Of a stretch of DNA of 64,000 nucleotides, positions 52,721-61,117 are shown in pieces. The stretch is taken from assembly GCF_029211325.2 (NCBI RefSeq), contig NZ_CP135996.1:248001-312000 (forward strand). The letters are read 5' to 3'. A program made the translations under genes and the position numbers. Position 1 is the first letter of the stretch; each line of letters opens with the position of its first letter. The notes beneath the pieces were generated by a model. The model had not been told where the DNA came from. It was given only the letters and a program-made list of their open reading frames with translations, and did no database searches. Source of the stretch: Caproicibacterium argilliputei (GTDB taxonomy: Bacteria; Bacillota; Clostridia; Oscillospirales; Acutalibacteraceae).

Positions 52721-52849
52721 TTAACGCTGTTTCGGCGGAAATTCGGAAAGATCGGAAATCAGCCGGACGTGCTTGCAGCCGATTAGTAGCTTCCACAGAC
52801 CGATAAAAAAGGTCAGAAGCAGCAAAAGTGTCATGAGAAATTTCTTCAT
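52721..52849 (-). CDS. 42-residue putative membrane peptide
   Basis: Short minus-strand gene with a strong AAAGGAGGG site six bases before its ATG. It starts MKKFLMTLLLLLTFFIGLWK, one membrane helix, followed by LLIGCKHVRLISDL and a polar tail ending PPKQR. The CIG/GC position could also suggest a lipoprotein, but GCK is a weak lipobox. No homologue known to me. It stands opposite the GH3 hexosaminidase start, between two + strand transcripts. Confidence 0.55.
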   Translation of the reverse strand: MKKFLMTLLLLLTFFIGLWKLLIGCKHVRLISDLSEFPPKQR

Positions 52850-52966
52850 GGGAAACCCTCCTTTGGACAAACGGAAGTATCAAAAGGCGGCCATTTCTCC
52901 GTCTTTTTGAAATCTATGAAACCGGAATCCGCCTTTAGCCCCCGCCGCATATGAACTGGCGGGGGC

Positions 52967-52994
52967 TTGCGCGATTCGCGTAAACGGTTATACT
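52967..52994 (+). promoter_or_regulatory. Promoter of the GH3 hexosaminidase gene
   Basis: TTGCGC (52967-52972), 16-bp spacer, TATACT (52989-52994); 33 bp before the ATG. Confidence 0.55.
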
Positions 52995-53026
52995 GGAACT
53001 ATGGGATAAAACGAGAGGCGGTCAGA

Positions 53027-54289
53027 ATGAAAAAAAGCAGACAGAAACGAATGGGTGTGGTGTTGGCACTGGCGTGTCTTTTGGCAGGATGTTCCGCACC
53101 GTCGCAGCAGAATACACAGCCGGCTGCGGTAACACAGGACTACGCAAGCCGCCCGACGGTATCTTCTTCTGTGGCGTCCAGTACGGCAGAAGAAGCGAAA
53201 AACATGACTTTGGAACAGCAGGTGGGGCAGCTTTTTTTCCTAAGCTTCCGAAAGGACGAAAAAGGCGCCAATGTGTATACATGCGGCGACAGCGAAAAAA
53301 AACTTGTGCAGGAGATTCAGCCCGGCGGTGTTGCTCTGTTCGGAGAAAACATTGCGACGGTGCAGCAGGTGCGCCAGCTGATTCAGCAGGTTCAGCAGGT
53401 TTGTGCTACGCCGCCGTTTATTGGTGTGGATCAGGAGGGCGGCAGCGTGCAGCGCGTTGCGAGAAGCAGCCGGATTTCCGCCACGGTTGTGCCGCCCATG
53501 TGGAAAGTGGGGCAAACCGGCAACCCTGCGCTGGCACAGCAGGTTGGCGGTTTGCTCGGCAGCGAGTTGCGCGTATTTGGCTTTAACTTAGACTTTGCAC
53601 CGGTCTGCGATGTCTTTTCCAATCCGGAAAACACGGTAATCGGCACGCGCGCGTTTTCTAGTGACCCGCAGCAGGCGGCAGTGTATTCCAAAGCGCTCAG
53701 TGCAGGGCTGCGCGGACAGGGGGTTGTGCCGGTTTGCAAGCATTTTCCCGGTCATGGCGATACCACCGGGGATACGCACCAGGGGTATGCCGTTGTGAAT
53801 AAAACACTGGAGGAACTGCGCAAAACGGAATTGGTGCCATTTCAGGCGCAGATTCGCGCCGGTGCGGAAATGATCATGGCGGCGCACATCAGCCTGCCGA
53901 AAGTCAATGGAGACGATACACCGGCATCGCTTTCCGCAAAGGTGCTGCAGGGGCTGCTGCGAAAAGAGCTGGGCTTTACCGGCGTCATCGTCACAGATGC
54001 GTTGGATATGGGCGCCATAACCCAGCACTACAGCTCCGGAGAAGCGGCAGTCCGCGCGGTTGAGGCAGGCGCGGATATGCTGCTGATGCCGGAAAATCCG
54101 CACGCGGCCTATCAGGCGGTGTTGCAGGCGGTTCGGTCAGGAAAGCTTTCAAAGGCACGCATTGCGGCGTCCGTGCAGCGGATTCTGACGCTTAAAGAGA
54201 AATACGACCTTTTTTCCAAACAGGAACCGGCGGATGAGCGCCTGCTCGGCTGCAAGGAGCACCGGCAGGTGGTCGCGCAGATTGGTTAA
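53027..54289 (+). CDS. nagZ: GH3 beta-N-acetylhexosaminidase lipoprotein (NagZ-like)
   Basis: A 420-residue GH3 glycosidase of the NagZ/YbbD class. Lipobox LLAGC (Cys22) anchors it outside the membrane. Active-site motifs: KHFPGHGDTTGDTH (catalytic His251 of the His/Asp dyad typical of NagZ) and nucleophile Asp324 in VTDALDMGAI. It removes N-acetylglucosamine from muropeptides. The ATG at 53027 follows GAGGCGG. Its 3' end overlaps the convergent CbiA-like gene by 4 bp. Confidence 0.92.
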   Translation: MKKSRQKRMGVVLALACLLAGCSAPSQQNTQPAAVTQDYASRPTVSSSVASSTAEEAKNMTLEQQVGQLFFLSFRKDEKGANVYTCGDSEKKLVQEIQPGGVALFGENIATVQQVRQLIQQVQQVCATPPFIGVDQEGGSVQRVARSSRISATVVPPMWKVGQTGNPALAQQVGGLLGSELRVFGFNLDFAPVCDVFSNPENTVIGTRAFSSDPQQAAVYSKALSAGLRGQGVVPVCKHFPGHGDTTGDTHQGYAVVNKTLEELRKTELVPFQAQIRAGAEMIMAAHISLPKVNGDDTPASLSAKVLQGLLRKELGFTGVIVTDALDMGAITQHYSSGEAAVRAVEAGADMLLMPENPHAAYQAVLQAVRSGKLSKARIAASVQRILTLKEKYDLFSKQEPADERLLGCKEHRQVVAQIG

Positions 54290-55647
54290 TGTTTGCGACG
54301 GCGCTTTGCGGCTGCCAGTACAAACCGTGCGGCCAGTGTTGGTTCGCTGAGAAAGTACAGGCTGGCAAAACTGGCGAATAGACTGCCGTGGGCGAAACCG
54401 CAGGTCCACTTTTCTTCCTGTTCGGTTTGAAACAGCAGATCCGCGCCGCGCGCGTCGGTGTCCGGGCCTGCCGCCGTGTAAGCGCGCAGCGTGGTGCCCT
54501 TGGGGCAGAGAAAGTTGTCCTGCCAAACGGTCAGGCGCGTGCAGCCGCCGCGCGGGCGCACCGTACGGAATGCGCGGCCCGGCAGCACGCCTGCCATCGG
54601 GCGGGAAAGTCCCTCTGTGTTTTCCATGGACTGCCCAAGATACAGGAAGCCGCCGTCCTCCGCAAGGGTGGGCATTCCGTCCAGAACCGCGCGGCGGATG
54701 CTTTCGCGCATGGAAATATTGCGGGAAAGCCCATCGGCAAACTGCTCCGGTGTGCCGCCGCCCAGAAAAAGGCCCTCGCAGGGCGGCAGCACGGCATCCC
54801 CAAGTGGACTGAACAGCAGCAGCTCGGCGCCGAGCTGCTCGAACAGTTCGCGATCTTCCGTGCAGACGCGGCAGAAAGCATTATCGCTTGCCACCGCAAT
54901 GCGCGGCCCCTCGTGCGTGACCGGTTGCCGGGCAAACGGCGCCGGCTCCAGTGCCGTTGCACTTTTGGCAATTTGCAGCAGCAATGCGACGTTGACGGTT
55001 CTTTCCAACTGACACGCCAAGCGGTCAAGGCGGCTGTGCAGGTCGGCGGTTTCCGCGGCGGAAAGAACCGGTCGCATGGGAAAATTCTGCAGGGAGCAGT
55101 CCGGCATAGCGGGCAGATAGCCAACGCAGGGCAGTCCGGTTTCCTGCTCCAACAGCGGTGCGGCGGCTTGATACTGTGCTGCGGTGCAGCCACTCAGCAG
55201 CAGCGCGCGCACACCGCTTTCCCTGCGGAACTGCAGCAGACCTTTGACCTGTGCCGCCAGGGTAAGCAGCGCCTGCTGCGGGCGCAGAATCAGCACAGCG
55301 GGTGTTCCGGTGCTTTGGCAAAGGTCCCAGCTGCTGGAGAGGTCTGTGCCTGCGCTGCCATCAAACAGTCCTTCCGTTCCTTCCACAACCGCAAGATCCG
55401 TTGCGGCTGCATCAGCAAACAGCAGTGACTGGATGGTTTCCGTCTGCATCAGGAAATGGTCCAAGCAGCGGCTTTTGACACCGGCAGCCTGCAGGTGGTA
55501 CAGGGAACTGCCGGCTTGCGCACCGCAGGAAAAGGCGTCGGGGTGCAGTCCACGGCGGACGGCTGCCTGCAGAAACGCGCAGGTAATGTCGGTTTTTCCG
55601 CTGTCAGGCTGTGCGCCGGTAAACAGCAGGCGTGGATAAGCAGGCAT
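54286..55647 (-). CDS. CbiA-like cobyrinate a,c-diamide synthase lacking the amidotransferase Cys
   Basis: A 453-residue protein with CbiA layout: N-terminal P-loop (GAQPDSGKTD, 11-20), VVEGTEGLFDG (88-97), and a C-terminal class I glutaminase-like domain (from about 248; LGGGTPEQFA). Where family members have AECGG with the nucleophilic Cys, this protein has AEDGG (Asp331, codon GAC). The final catalytic His region (normally ASYxHLHF) reads ASFASLYF (425-432). Ammonia from glutamine can therefore not be produced here. Downstream partner of the CbiJ-like gene. ATG follows AAAGGAG. Confidence 0.82.
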   Translation of the reverse strand: MPAYPRLLFTGAQPDSGKTDITCAFLQAAVRRGLHPDAFSCGAQAGSSLYHLQAAGVKSRCLDHFLMQTETIQSLLFADAAATDLAVVEGTEGLFDGSAGTDLSSSWDLCQSTGTPAVLILRPQQALLTLAAQVKGLLQFRRESGVRALLLSGCTAAQYQAAAPLLEQETGLPCVGYLPAMPDCSLQNFPMRPVLSAAETADLHSRLDRLACQLERTVNVALLLQIAKSATALEPAPFARQPVTHEGPRIAVASDNAFCRVCTEDRELFEQLGAELLLFSPLGDAVLPPCEGLFLGGGTPEQFADGLSRNISMRESIRRAVLDGMPTLAEDGGFLYLGQSMENTEGLSRPMAGVLPGRAFRTVRPRGGCTRLTVWQDNFLCPKGTTLRAYTAAGPDTDARGADLLFQTEQEEKWTCGFAHGSLFASFASLYFLSEPTLAARFVLAAAKRRRKH

Positions 55648-55736
55648 AAGGGCAGCTCCTTTCAAAATAAAAAGAGGCTTTCCACGGAAAAGCAGGTTCC
55701 TGTGGAAAACTTCACTGAAAAAATCGGGTTTGCGCT

Positions 55737-56486
55737 TCAGGATTCCCCAAGCTCACTGGCAAGCAGCTCCAGAATTTCACCGTAGGGATAGCCGGTTTCT
55801 TCAACCGATTTGCCGACAACCAACACATTCACACCGGCTTCCTCGGCGGCGGTGACTTTCGCTTCAAAGTTTTCGTCCTGCTGATTTCCGTTGATTACCA
55901 GCCAACCAATTTGCAGCTGCCGGAGCAGGTCAGGGCCGTCTTTCCGGCAGAATGGTTCCTGCGCGGCGAAAATCCGACTGGGGAGAATCTGTGCGGTTTC
56001 ACAAGCCTGCAAGGCAGGAAATGTGTGTGGTACGGAAACGTACAGCTGCGCTCGCGGCACGTCACAAAAGCAGCGGATGTCGTCGCTGCAGACGGAAAGC
56101 AGAATGTTCGCTGTGGTGTTGGAAAGCCGTGCAGCTGCTTCTGCCACACTGGCAACGTAGCAAATGCGGTGCTTGGCGGTTTTGGTACGCAGCAGCCGCA
56201 GGTACGGCGTACCAGAAGAGCGCGCCGCCGCGCGAATGGTTTGAGTAACTTTGACGGTGCAGGGGTGGGTGGCGTCAATCACCCAACCGAAGTGTTCCCG
56301 CCGCAGGTAGCGGCAGATTTCCGGCCCGTCTGTCAGTTTGGGGCGCAAACGCACCCCGTGCGGCTCTGAGAAGCCGCCGCAGCCTGCCGCGACGCAGGCT
56401 GTTACTTCCAAGGGAAGTGCACACAGCACTTCGGCCAGATGCCGCCCTTCCGCATTGTCGGCAAACAGTAACAGCTTTTGTTTCAT
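55737..56486 (-). CDS. Precorrin-6A/cobalt-precorrin-6A reductase family protein
   Basis: A 249-residue CobK/CbiJ-like protein. FADNAEGRHLAEVL takes the place of the usual GGTxEGRxLA nucleotide motif, and VIDATHPCTVKVTQTIRAAA matches DATHPFA. Such enzymes reduce precorrin-6A with NADPH. Only the CbiA-like gene accompanies it; no other corrin genes are in the window. The ATG at 56486 has AGGAGG upstream with long spacing, near a GC hairpin. Partial divergence in the first motif leaves exact function open. Confidence 0.75.
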   Translation of the reverse strand: MKQKLLLFADNAEGRHLAEVLCALPLEVTACVAAGCGGFSEPHGVRLRPKLTDGPEICRYLRREHFGWVIDATHPCTVKVTQTIRAAARSSGTPYLRLLRTKTAKHRICYVASVAEAAARLSNTTANILLSVCSDDIRCFCDVPRAQLYVSVPHTFPALQACETAQILPSRIFAAQEPFCRKDGPDLLRQLQIGWLVINGNQQDENFEAKVTAAEEAGVNVLVVGKSVEETGYPYGEILELLASELGES

Positions 56487-56507
56487 GATCGGATCATCCT
56501 CCTGGCA

Positions 56508-56526
56508 GCAGGGGCTGCGCCCCTGC
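56508..56526. repeat. GC palindrome next to the CbiJ-like ribosome site
   Basis: GCAGGGGC-TGC-GCCCCTGC, perfect 8-bp stem with a 3-nt loop, 8 bp upstream of the ribosome site of the CbiJ-like gene. A further hairpin GCACT/AGTGC lies at 56531-56547. Possible RNA control element or member of a dispersed palindrome family. Confidence 0.5.
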
Positions 56527-56587
56527 TTTTGCACTCGAAAAAAGTGCTGCGTACGCGAAAAAAGCCGCACGGAGTCACTAAGGGTAT

Positions 56588-56616
56588 AGTGTACACGTTC
56601 TTTGACCGGCTGTCAA
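56588..56616 (-). promoter_or_regulatory. Promoter of the CbiJ/CbiA-like operon
   Basis: Minus strand TTGACA (56611-56616), 17-bp spacer, TACACT (56588-56593). The leader of about 95 nt is too short for a cobalamin riboswitch and lacks its B12 box. Confidence 0.65.
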
Positions 56617-56710
56617 TTCATCACGCACGCTCAAAAGTAAAATTTATGCAGCTGTGACAAAACAAATTCTCCGCTGCAGTTTTTTTTAACCGCTGCGCAA
56701 AAAAAGCAGC

Positions 56711-56740
56711 AAAAAAGCCATGCGCTGCCGCACGGCTTTG
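56711..56740 (-). terminator. Terminator after the DUF368 gene
   Basis: Minus strand AGCCGTGCG / CGCATGGCT with a short loop and T6. Confidence 0.82.
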
Positions 56741-56762
56741 GTTGATTTCGCAGGGAGACGGT

Positions 56763-57647
56763 TTACTCTTCCGGCAGGGCTTCCGCACTGTCTTCGTTCA
56801 GATGCATCATACGCTCGGAAGTAAAGAACAGGGAAACGCCCACGCCTGCCGCCAGCAGAACCAGAGAAGCGGCCATGCCGCCCGCCCCCGGCAGGGTAAA
56901 GACCTTTCCGCTTGCTTCAGGCAGCAGCGCACGCTGCGCCAAAGAAATGACCGATCCGCTGACCAGACCGAGAATGGCAAAGTAAGTCGCCTGTGGATAG
57001 TGGTGCATACAGTGGTCAATTGCTTTGGCGCCGAACAGCAGACCGCACAGAATGCCGATTGCCACCGGCAGCAGCATCAGAAGGTCCATGCGGGTGATGG
57101 CGGCAATCACAGATGCGTAGGTGCCGAAGATGACCATAATCATGGAGCCGCTGATGCCCGGCAGCATTAGGCAGACCGCCGCCAGAAACCCGACCGCGGC
57201 AAAGCGTATAAACGTACCGAAGTCCATGGTAAGGATGACGCCGCTGTTCGTAACCGCGTAAAAGCACGCCAGCAGAATCATGACCGCCAGCATCACAAAA
57301 AACGGCACCGTGGCGGCGGGGCGGACACAGCCCGCACGTGCGCGGCGCAGCAGCATGGGAATGATACCGGTTACCAGGCCGATGAAAAGGAAGTTGACCT
57401 GCATCGGGTAGTTTTCCAGCAGTGGGCTGATGACATGGCTCAGGGCAACCAGCGCCAACCCCATGCCGAGGACAATGGGCAGCAGATACAGTACACTTTT
57501 CCGGAACTGCTCTCGTATGTGGCTGATGCTGCCGATGAGTTTGTCGTAGATATTCAGAAGCACAGCCATGGTGCCGCCGCTGACTCCCGGAATGATTTCA
57601 GCGATGCCCATGACTGCCCCGCACAGTAGATTTCGGACGAACTCCAT
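56763..57647 (-). CDS. DUF368 polytopic membrane protein (PopT-like C55-P translocase)
   Basis: A 294-residue protein with about eight to nine membrane helices. GIAEIIPGVSGGTMAVLLNIYD and LPGISGSMIMVIFGTYASVI are the repeated DUF368 signature. Members of DUF368 have been shown to flip undecaprenyl phosphate back to the cytoplasmic face (PopT). Directly upstream on the same strand is uppP, which makes undecaprenyl phosphate outside. ATG at 57647 follows AAAAGG. It has its own promoter after the uppP terminator. Confidence 0.88.
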   Translation of the reverse strand: MEFVRNLLCGAVMGIAEIIPGVSGGTMAVLLNIYDKLIGSISHIREQFRKSVLYLLPIVLGMGLALVALSHVISPLLENYPMQVNFLFIGLVTGIIPMLLRRARAGCVRPAATVPFFVMLAVMILLACFYAVTNSGVILTMDFGTFIRFAAVGFLAAVCLMLPGISGSMIMVIFGTYASVIAAITRMDLLMLLPVAIGILCGLLFGAKAIDHCMHHYPQATYFAILGLVSGSVISLAQRALLPEASGKVFTLPGAGGMAASLVLLAAGVGVSLFFTSERMMHLNEDSAEALPEE

Positions 57648-57716
57648 AACGAAAAATACCTTTTCTGCGGCGCGTTTCGTTTTGTCGGCGCCGCACCCTT
57701 CCTGTTGGTTTTTTAG

Positions 57717-57722
57717 AGTATA
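57717..57722 (-). promoter_or_regulatory. Extended -10 element of the DUF368 gene
   Basis: Minus strand TGC-TATACT, no clear -35; lies between the uppP terminator and the DUF368 start. Confidence 0.5.
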
Positions 57723-57756
57723 GCATGCCTGTCTGAACAACGGATGAACAAATCGT

Positions 57757-57790
57757 AAAAAAGGGCGGCAGCCTTCGACAGCTGCCGCCC
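57757..57790 (-). terminator. Terminator after uppP
   Basis: Minus strand GGGCGGCAGC / GCTGCCGCCC, 8-nt loop, T6. Confidence 0.92.
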
Positions 57791-57805
57791 GTATTCAGAT
57801 GCTGT

Positions 57806-58666
57806 TCAGACACCGACTTTCAGGATTGGCGTAAAGGAGAGGATAACTACCACTGCGCCCAAGGCAATCCGGTACCAGCCGAACGGCTTAAAGTCGTGCC
57901 GGCGCACGAACTTCATCAGTGACTTGACCGCAAAGATGGAAACGATGAAAGCAACTGCCATGCCGGTCAGCAGGATGCCTGCTTCCATGGAAGAGAAACC
58001 GAATCCCCACGCTTGAAAATAGTCCAGAATATCCTTGAGACTTGCCACGATCATGGCAGGAATCGCAAGGAAGAAGGAAAATTCCGCAGCGGCAGGGCGC
58101 GCACAGCCCAGCAAAACGGCGCCGAGGATGGTTGCGCCGGAGCGGGAGGTGCCGGGCACCAGAGAAAGACACTCAAACAGACCGATGTAAAGCGCAGTCT
58201 GGTACGGCAGCACATCCGTGGAGGAAAAGCGCGATTTTTTGCGCATATTTTCAATGACGATGAAAAGAATGCCGTACAGGATGAGCATGGCCGCGACAAC
58301 CTGCGCATTAAAAAGATAGGACTTAATTTTCTTTTCAAACAGCACGCCCACAATGCCGCAGGGAATGGAACCGATAAAGACTTTCAGCCAAAGGTCCCAG
58401 GTGCTCTTTTTCTGCTGCGGGGTTTTGCGGCGGCTGAAAGGGTTCAGCTTGTGCCGGTACAGCACTATGACTGCCAGAATGGCGCCCAGTTGGATCACCA
58501 CCAGAAACAGATCGATGAAGGCGCTTTTTCCGCGGTAATAGACCGGATCCATCGACCAGAAGGAGTCAAACAGAATCATGTGGCCGGTGCTGCTGACCGG
58601 CAGCCATTCGGTAATGCCCTCAATGATACCGAGCAAAATGGCTTTGAAAAATTCAAAAATTTGCAT
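57806..58666 (-). CDS. uppP: Undecaprenyl-diphosphatase
   Basis: A 286-residue UppP/BacA membrane phosphatase with about eight helices. Catalytic region GIIEGITEWLPVSSTGH (residues about 13-29; E-x3-E and the first loop) and PGTSRSGAT, the phosphate-binding loop, are intact. It hydrolyses C55-PP to C55-P on the outer face, sustaining peptidoglycan synthesis and giving bacitracin tolerance. AAGGAAAGG precedes the ATG. Confidence 0.96.
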   Translation of the reverse strand: MQIFEFFKAILLGIIEGITEWLPVSSTGHMILFDSFWSMDPVYYRGKSAFIDLFLVVIQLGAILAVIVLYRHKLNPFSRRKTPQQKKSTWDLWLKVFIGSIPCGIVGVLFEKKIKSYLFNAQVVAAMLILYGILFIVIENMRKKSRFSSTDVLPYQTALYIGLFECLSLVPGTSRSGATILGAVLLGCARPAAAEFSFFLAIPAMIVASLKDILDYFQAWGFGFSSMEAGILLTGMAVAFIVSIFAVKSLMKFVRRHDFKPFGWYRIALGAVVVILSFTPILKVGV

Positions 58667-58711
58667 ACAACGTTCCTTTCCTTACGGCCCAAATTTTCAA
58701 AAAACGGTTTC

Positions 58712-58717
58712 ATTATA
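58712..58717 (-). promoter_or_regulatory. Extended -10 promoter of uppP
   Basis: Minus strand TGG-TATAAT with a weak -35 (TTCCCT at 17 bp), 45 bp before the uppP start. Confidence 0.55.
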
Positions 58718-58833
58718 CCATGTGTTCCTGCAAAAGGGAACGGCACTTTCAAAGTTTTCCACATGGACGGGCTTGTGTATGACTGTACTAATTGTTTCAT
58801 ACAATAGCGCATTTCCGTGGGATTGTCAAGCAT

Positions 58834-58880
58834 AAAAAATAAGCCTGCAAAAAGGGGCAGACTCCCCTTTATACAGGCTT
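58834..58880 (-). terminator. Terminator after the glycerol dehydrogenase gene
   Basis: Minus strand AAGCCTGTATAAAGGGG pairs with CCCCTTTTTGCAGGCTT, loop AGTCTG, then AT6. Confidence 0.9.
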
Positions 58881-58902
58881 TTATATGCCTAAAACCGCTT
58901 CT

Positions 58903-59988
58903 TTATGCTTTCTTGCCCAGTGCGTCAGCCGCCACAATGGCTGCATACAGCTGTTCGGGGGTCACATCGCCAACCATGTTGTGGATGGACTCACCCTCCA
59001 CACAGGATTTCTCGGCAATCGTCTGGATCTGCTCGTCCGTGGTAATTCCGATTTCCTCCAGCGTGACCGGCAGACCAACGCTGCGGCAGAAGCCCTGTAC
59101 TTCGTTAAATTCTGCTGTGGGGGCGTTCTCCAGCACCAGCTGTACCAGCGTGCCGAATGCCACGCAGCAGCCGTGCGGTGCGGAGTGTCCGCCCAGCGCG
59201 GTCAGACCGTTGTAAAACGAGTGTGCAACCGCAAGGCCGCCGTTGTCTGCGCCGACGCCGGAAAGGTAGACATTGGCTTCAATGACTGCCTCCAGCGCGG
59301 GGGTGACAATCTGCTTTTCGCAGGCGGTTTTTGCTGCGGGGCCGTACTCTTTCAGTGTTTCGTAACACAGCTTGCACAGTGCCAGGGCAGAGCGGGTGAT
59401 ACCGCCGAACTCCAAACTCGGTGCATCGGTGCGCTCGCAGGCGCGTGCCTCAAAGTAGGTGCCCAGCGCGTCGCCCATGCCTGCCACCAGGAAGCGAACC
59501 GGTGCCTTGGCAATCACGTCGCTGTCCACAATGACGGCTTCCGGATTCTTCGGGTAGAACAGGTAGCTGTTAAAGGTTTTGTCGTCGTTGTAGATAACGG
59601 AAAGGCCGGTGCAGGGTGCGTCGGTTGCAACCACGGTTGGGATGATGGCAACCGGCAGGTGCTCATAGTAGGCAGTGGCTTTTGCGGTGTCGATGGCAGA
59701 GCCGCCGCCGACACCGACAACGACTTGAATGCCGTCTTCCTTGACGATTTTGCGCATTTTTTCGATTTCACCGACGCTGGAAATACCGCCGAAAATTTCA
59801 TAGCGGCGGGTGTCCTGTGTGCCGGCAAAGCTTTGCTCAATTTTGTCGTGGCACATATTGTGCCCGCTGTGAGAGCAGATGAAAAGCCATTTGGTGCCGA
59901 GGAACTGCATTTCTTCGTGGAATTTTAAGAGGGAATCTTTGCCCTGCACGTATTTCTGCGGGGCACGCATCAGTCTGAGTCTGGACAT
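58903..59988 (-). CDS. gldA: Glycerol dehydrogenase (iron-containing ADH family)
   Basis: A 361-residue NAD-dependent, metal-dependent dehydrogenase of the GldA group. GVGGGSAIDTAKA (92-104) binds NAD; metal ligands Asp173 (GMGDALGTYFEA), His256 and His272 (GGHSAPHG) are present. It interconverts glycerol and dihydroxyacetone. Chosen ATG at 59988 has AAGGAGG upstream; an upstream in-frame ATG lacks homology. Single gene, own promoter. Confidence 0.9.
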   Translation of the reverse strand: MSRLRLMRAPQKYVQGKDSLLKFHEEMQFLGTKWLFICSHSGHNMCHDKIEQSFAGTQDTRRYEIFGGISSVGEIEKMRKIVKEDGIQVVVGVGGGSAIDTAKATAYYEHLPVAIIPTVVATDAPCTGLSVIYNDDKTFNSYLFYPKNPEAVIVDSDVIAKAPVRFLVAGMGDALGTYFEARACERTDAPSLEFGGITRSALALCKLCYETLKEYGPAAKTACEKQIVTPALEAVIEANVYLSGVGADNGGLAVAHSFYNGLTALGGHSAPHGCCVAFGTLVQLVLENAPTAEFNEVQGFCRSVGLPVTLEEIGITTDEQIQTIAEKSCVEGESIHNMVGDVTPEQLYAAIVAADALGKKA

Positions 59989-60037
59989 AATAGGAGAGCC
60001 TCCTTGATAAAAAAAAATAACGTTCATTGCTTCTCAT

Positions 60038-60065
60038 ATTATAGAGACTCTTAGGCGAAAGTCAA
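60038..60065 (-). promoter_or_regulatory. Promoter of the glycerol dehydrogenase gene
   Basis: Minus strand TTGACT (60060-60065), 16-bp spacer, TATAAT (60038-60043), 50 bp upstream of the ATG. Confidence 0.8.
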
Positions 60066-60126
60066 TCGATGCGGAGAAAAAGATTGAAATTTCTAAAGAT
60101 TCCCTGATAAAACGCCAAACAGCATG

Positions 60127-60152
60127 AAAAAAGCCTGCGGCGGCCGCAGGCT
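60127..60152 (-). terminator. Terminator after the XRE membrane regulator gene
   Basis: Minus strand AGCCTGCGGC / CCGCAGGCT with tight loop and T6. Confidence 0.88.
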
Positions 60153-60166
60153 GAAAAAGGAACCAC

Positions 60167-60751
60167 TCAAAGAAATGGCTTTAGAATCCATAACAACACC
60201 AAAGAGAGAACCAGCGTAATGCCCGCACAGCCCAAGACAAGGAAGGCTTTCTGATACGGACGTTTGCCAATTTCCTGATTCTTTTCAATGGCATCCAAAT
60301 GCCTGCCTTCGGAAAATGCCACAATTTCTTTATACGTCTGTATATCATTTGACTTTTTGCATTTTTCAACTTTCAGGGCAAGGTACATACAGACTGCAAA
60401 CTGCAGAGCAGAGAGCAGGACGCCGTAAAACTTTAAGAAAACGGCAAGGGGAACCGCCGACACTATGGTAATCAAGAAGGATACAGCAAAAAGATTTTCG
60501 TAGTGATTGAACTTCTGAATTTCCGAGTGTTTGATTTCTTGTTTCATTTGCTTGATATCTCCTTTAATGAGTTGGTCAAGAGAGATGTGAAACAAATCGC
60601 TGAGCAGCAGCAGACTGTGAATGTCCGGATAGCTTTTGTCATTTTCCCAGTTAGAAATGGTTTGCCGGGTGACGTAGATATGTTCCGCCAGCGCTTCTTG
60701 TAAAAGGGCTGCCTCTGTGCGGTATTTTTTAATTTGCCTGCCCAATTCCAA
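60167..60751 (-). CDS. XRE family regulator with C-terminal membrane helices
   Basis: A 194-residue protein. N-terminal Cro/C1 HTH (ALAEHIYVTRQTISNWENDK, about 21-40, then SYPDIHSLLLLSDLFHISLD), followed by helices at about 95-130 and 170-192. TTG start at 60751, with GGAGG seven bases upstream. This soluble HTH plus membrane-tail form is frequent in Firmicutes and may sense the membrane state. Target unknown. Confidence 0.85.
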   Translation of the reverse strand: MELGRQIKKYRTEAALLQEALAEHIYVTRQTISNWENDKSYPDIHSLLLLSDLFHISLDQLIKGDIKQMKQEIKHSEIQKFNHYENLFAVSFLITIVSAVPLAVFLKFYGVLLSALQFAVCMYLALKVEKCKKSNDIQTYKEIVAFSEGRHLDAIEKNQEIGKRPYQKAFLVLGCAGITLVLSLVLLWILKPFL

Positions 60752-60891
60752 GGGCGTGCCTCCTTTCCTGCAAGGGGAATCTCCTGACCACGTGCTCATT
60801 CTATATTTTCAAGCGAAACGGAACAAGCAAAATGCTTTTATATGGCCGGAAAAGAGCGTGTCAAAAGGTTTTGACAGCGAAAAAATGGCTG

Positions 60892-61110
60892 CTACAAGCC
60901 CTTTTCGTACAACAGAAAGTTAGTTAAGCCGTAGGCACCAAGCCCCAGGTCTGCGTCGCCGATGTACCGGTAGTCGCAGGCTTCGTAAAGCCTGACGGAG
61001 GGCAGATTTTTGTCAGATACATTCAGACGGATGGCGCGCACGGACTGCGCACGTGCAAGCTGCTCCGCACAGGCAAGCATCTGCCTGCACCCAGCGGGGG
61101 TGAGCGTGGA
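60892..61110 (-). pseudogene. GNAT acetyltransferase C-terminal remnant
   Basis: About 70 residues resemble the end of a GNAT fold: RQMLACAEQLARAQ, IRLNVSDKNLPSVRLYEACD, YRYIGDADLGLG. The acetyl-CoA-binding first half is missing; the open frame upstream runs into the end of the GntR-type gene in another frame. No start codon with a ribosome site. Probably a deletion remnant. Confidence 0.65.
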
Positions 61111-61117
61111 CTCGTTG

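Noticed and set aside
56487..56640. Cobalamin riboswitch before the CbiJ-like gene
   Set aside because: The leader is only about 95 nt and no B12-box sequence is seen; hairpins present are simple GC palindromes.
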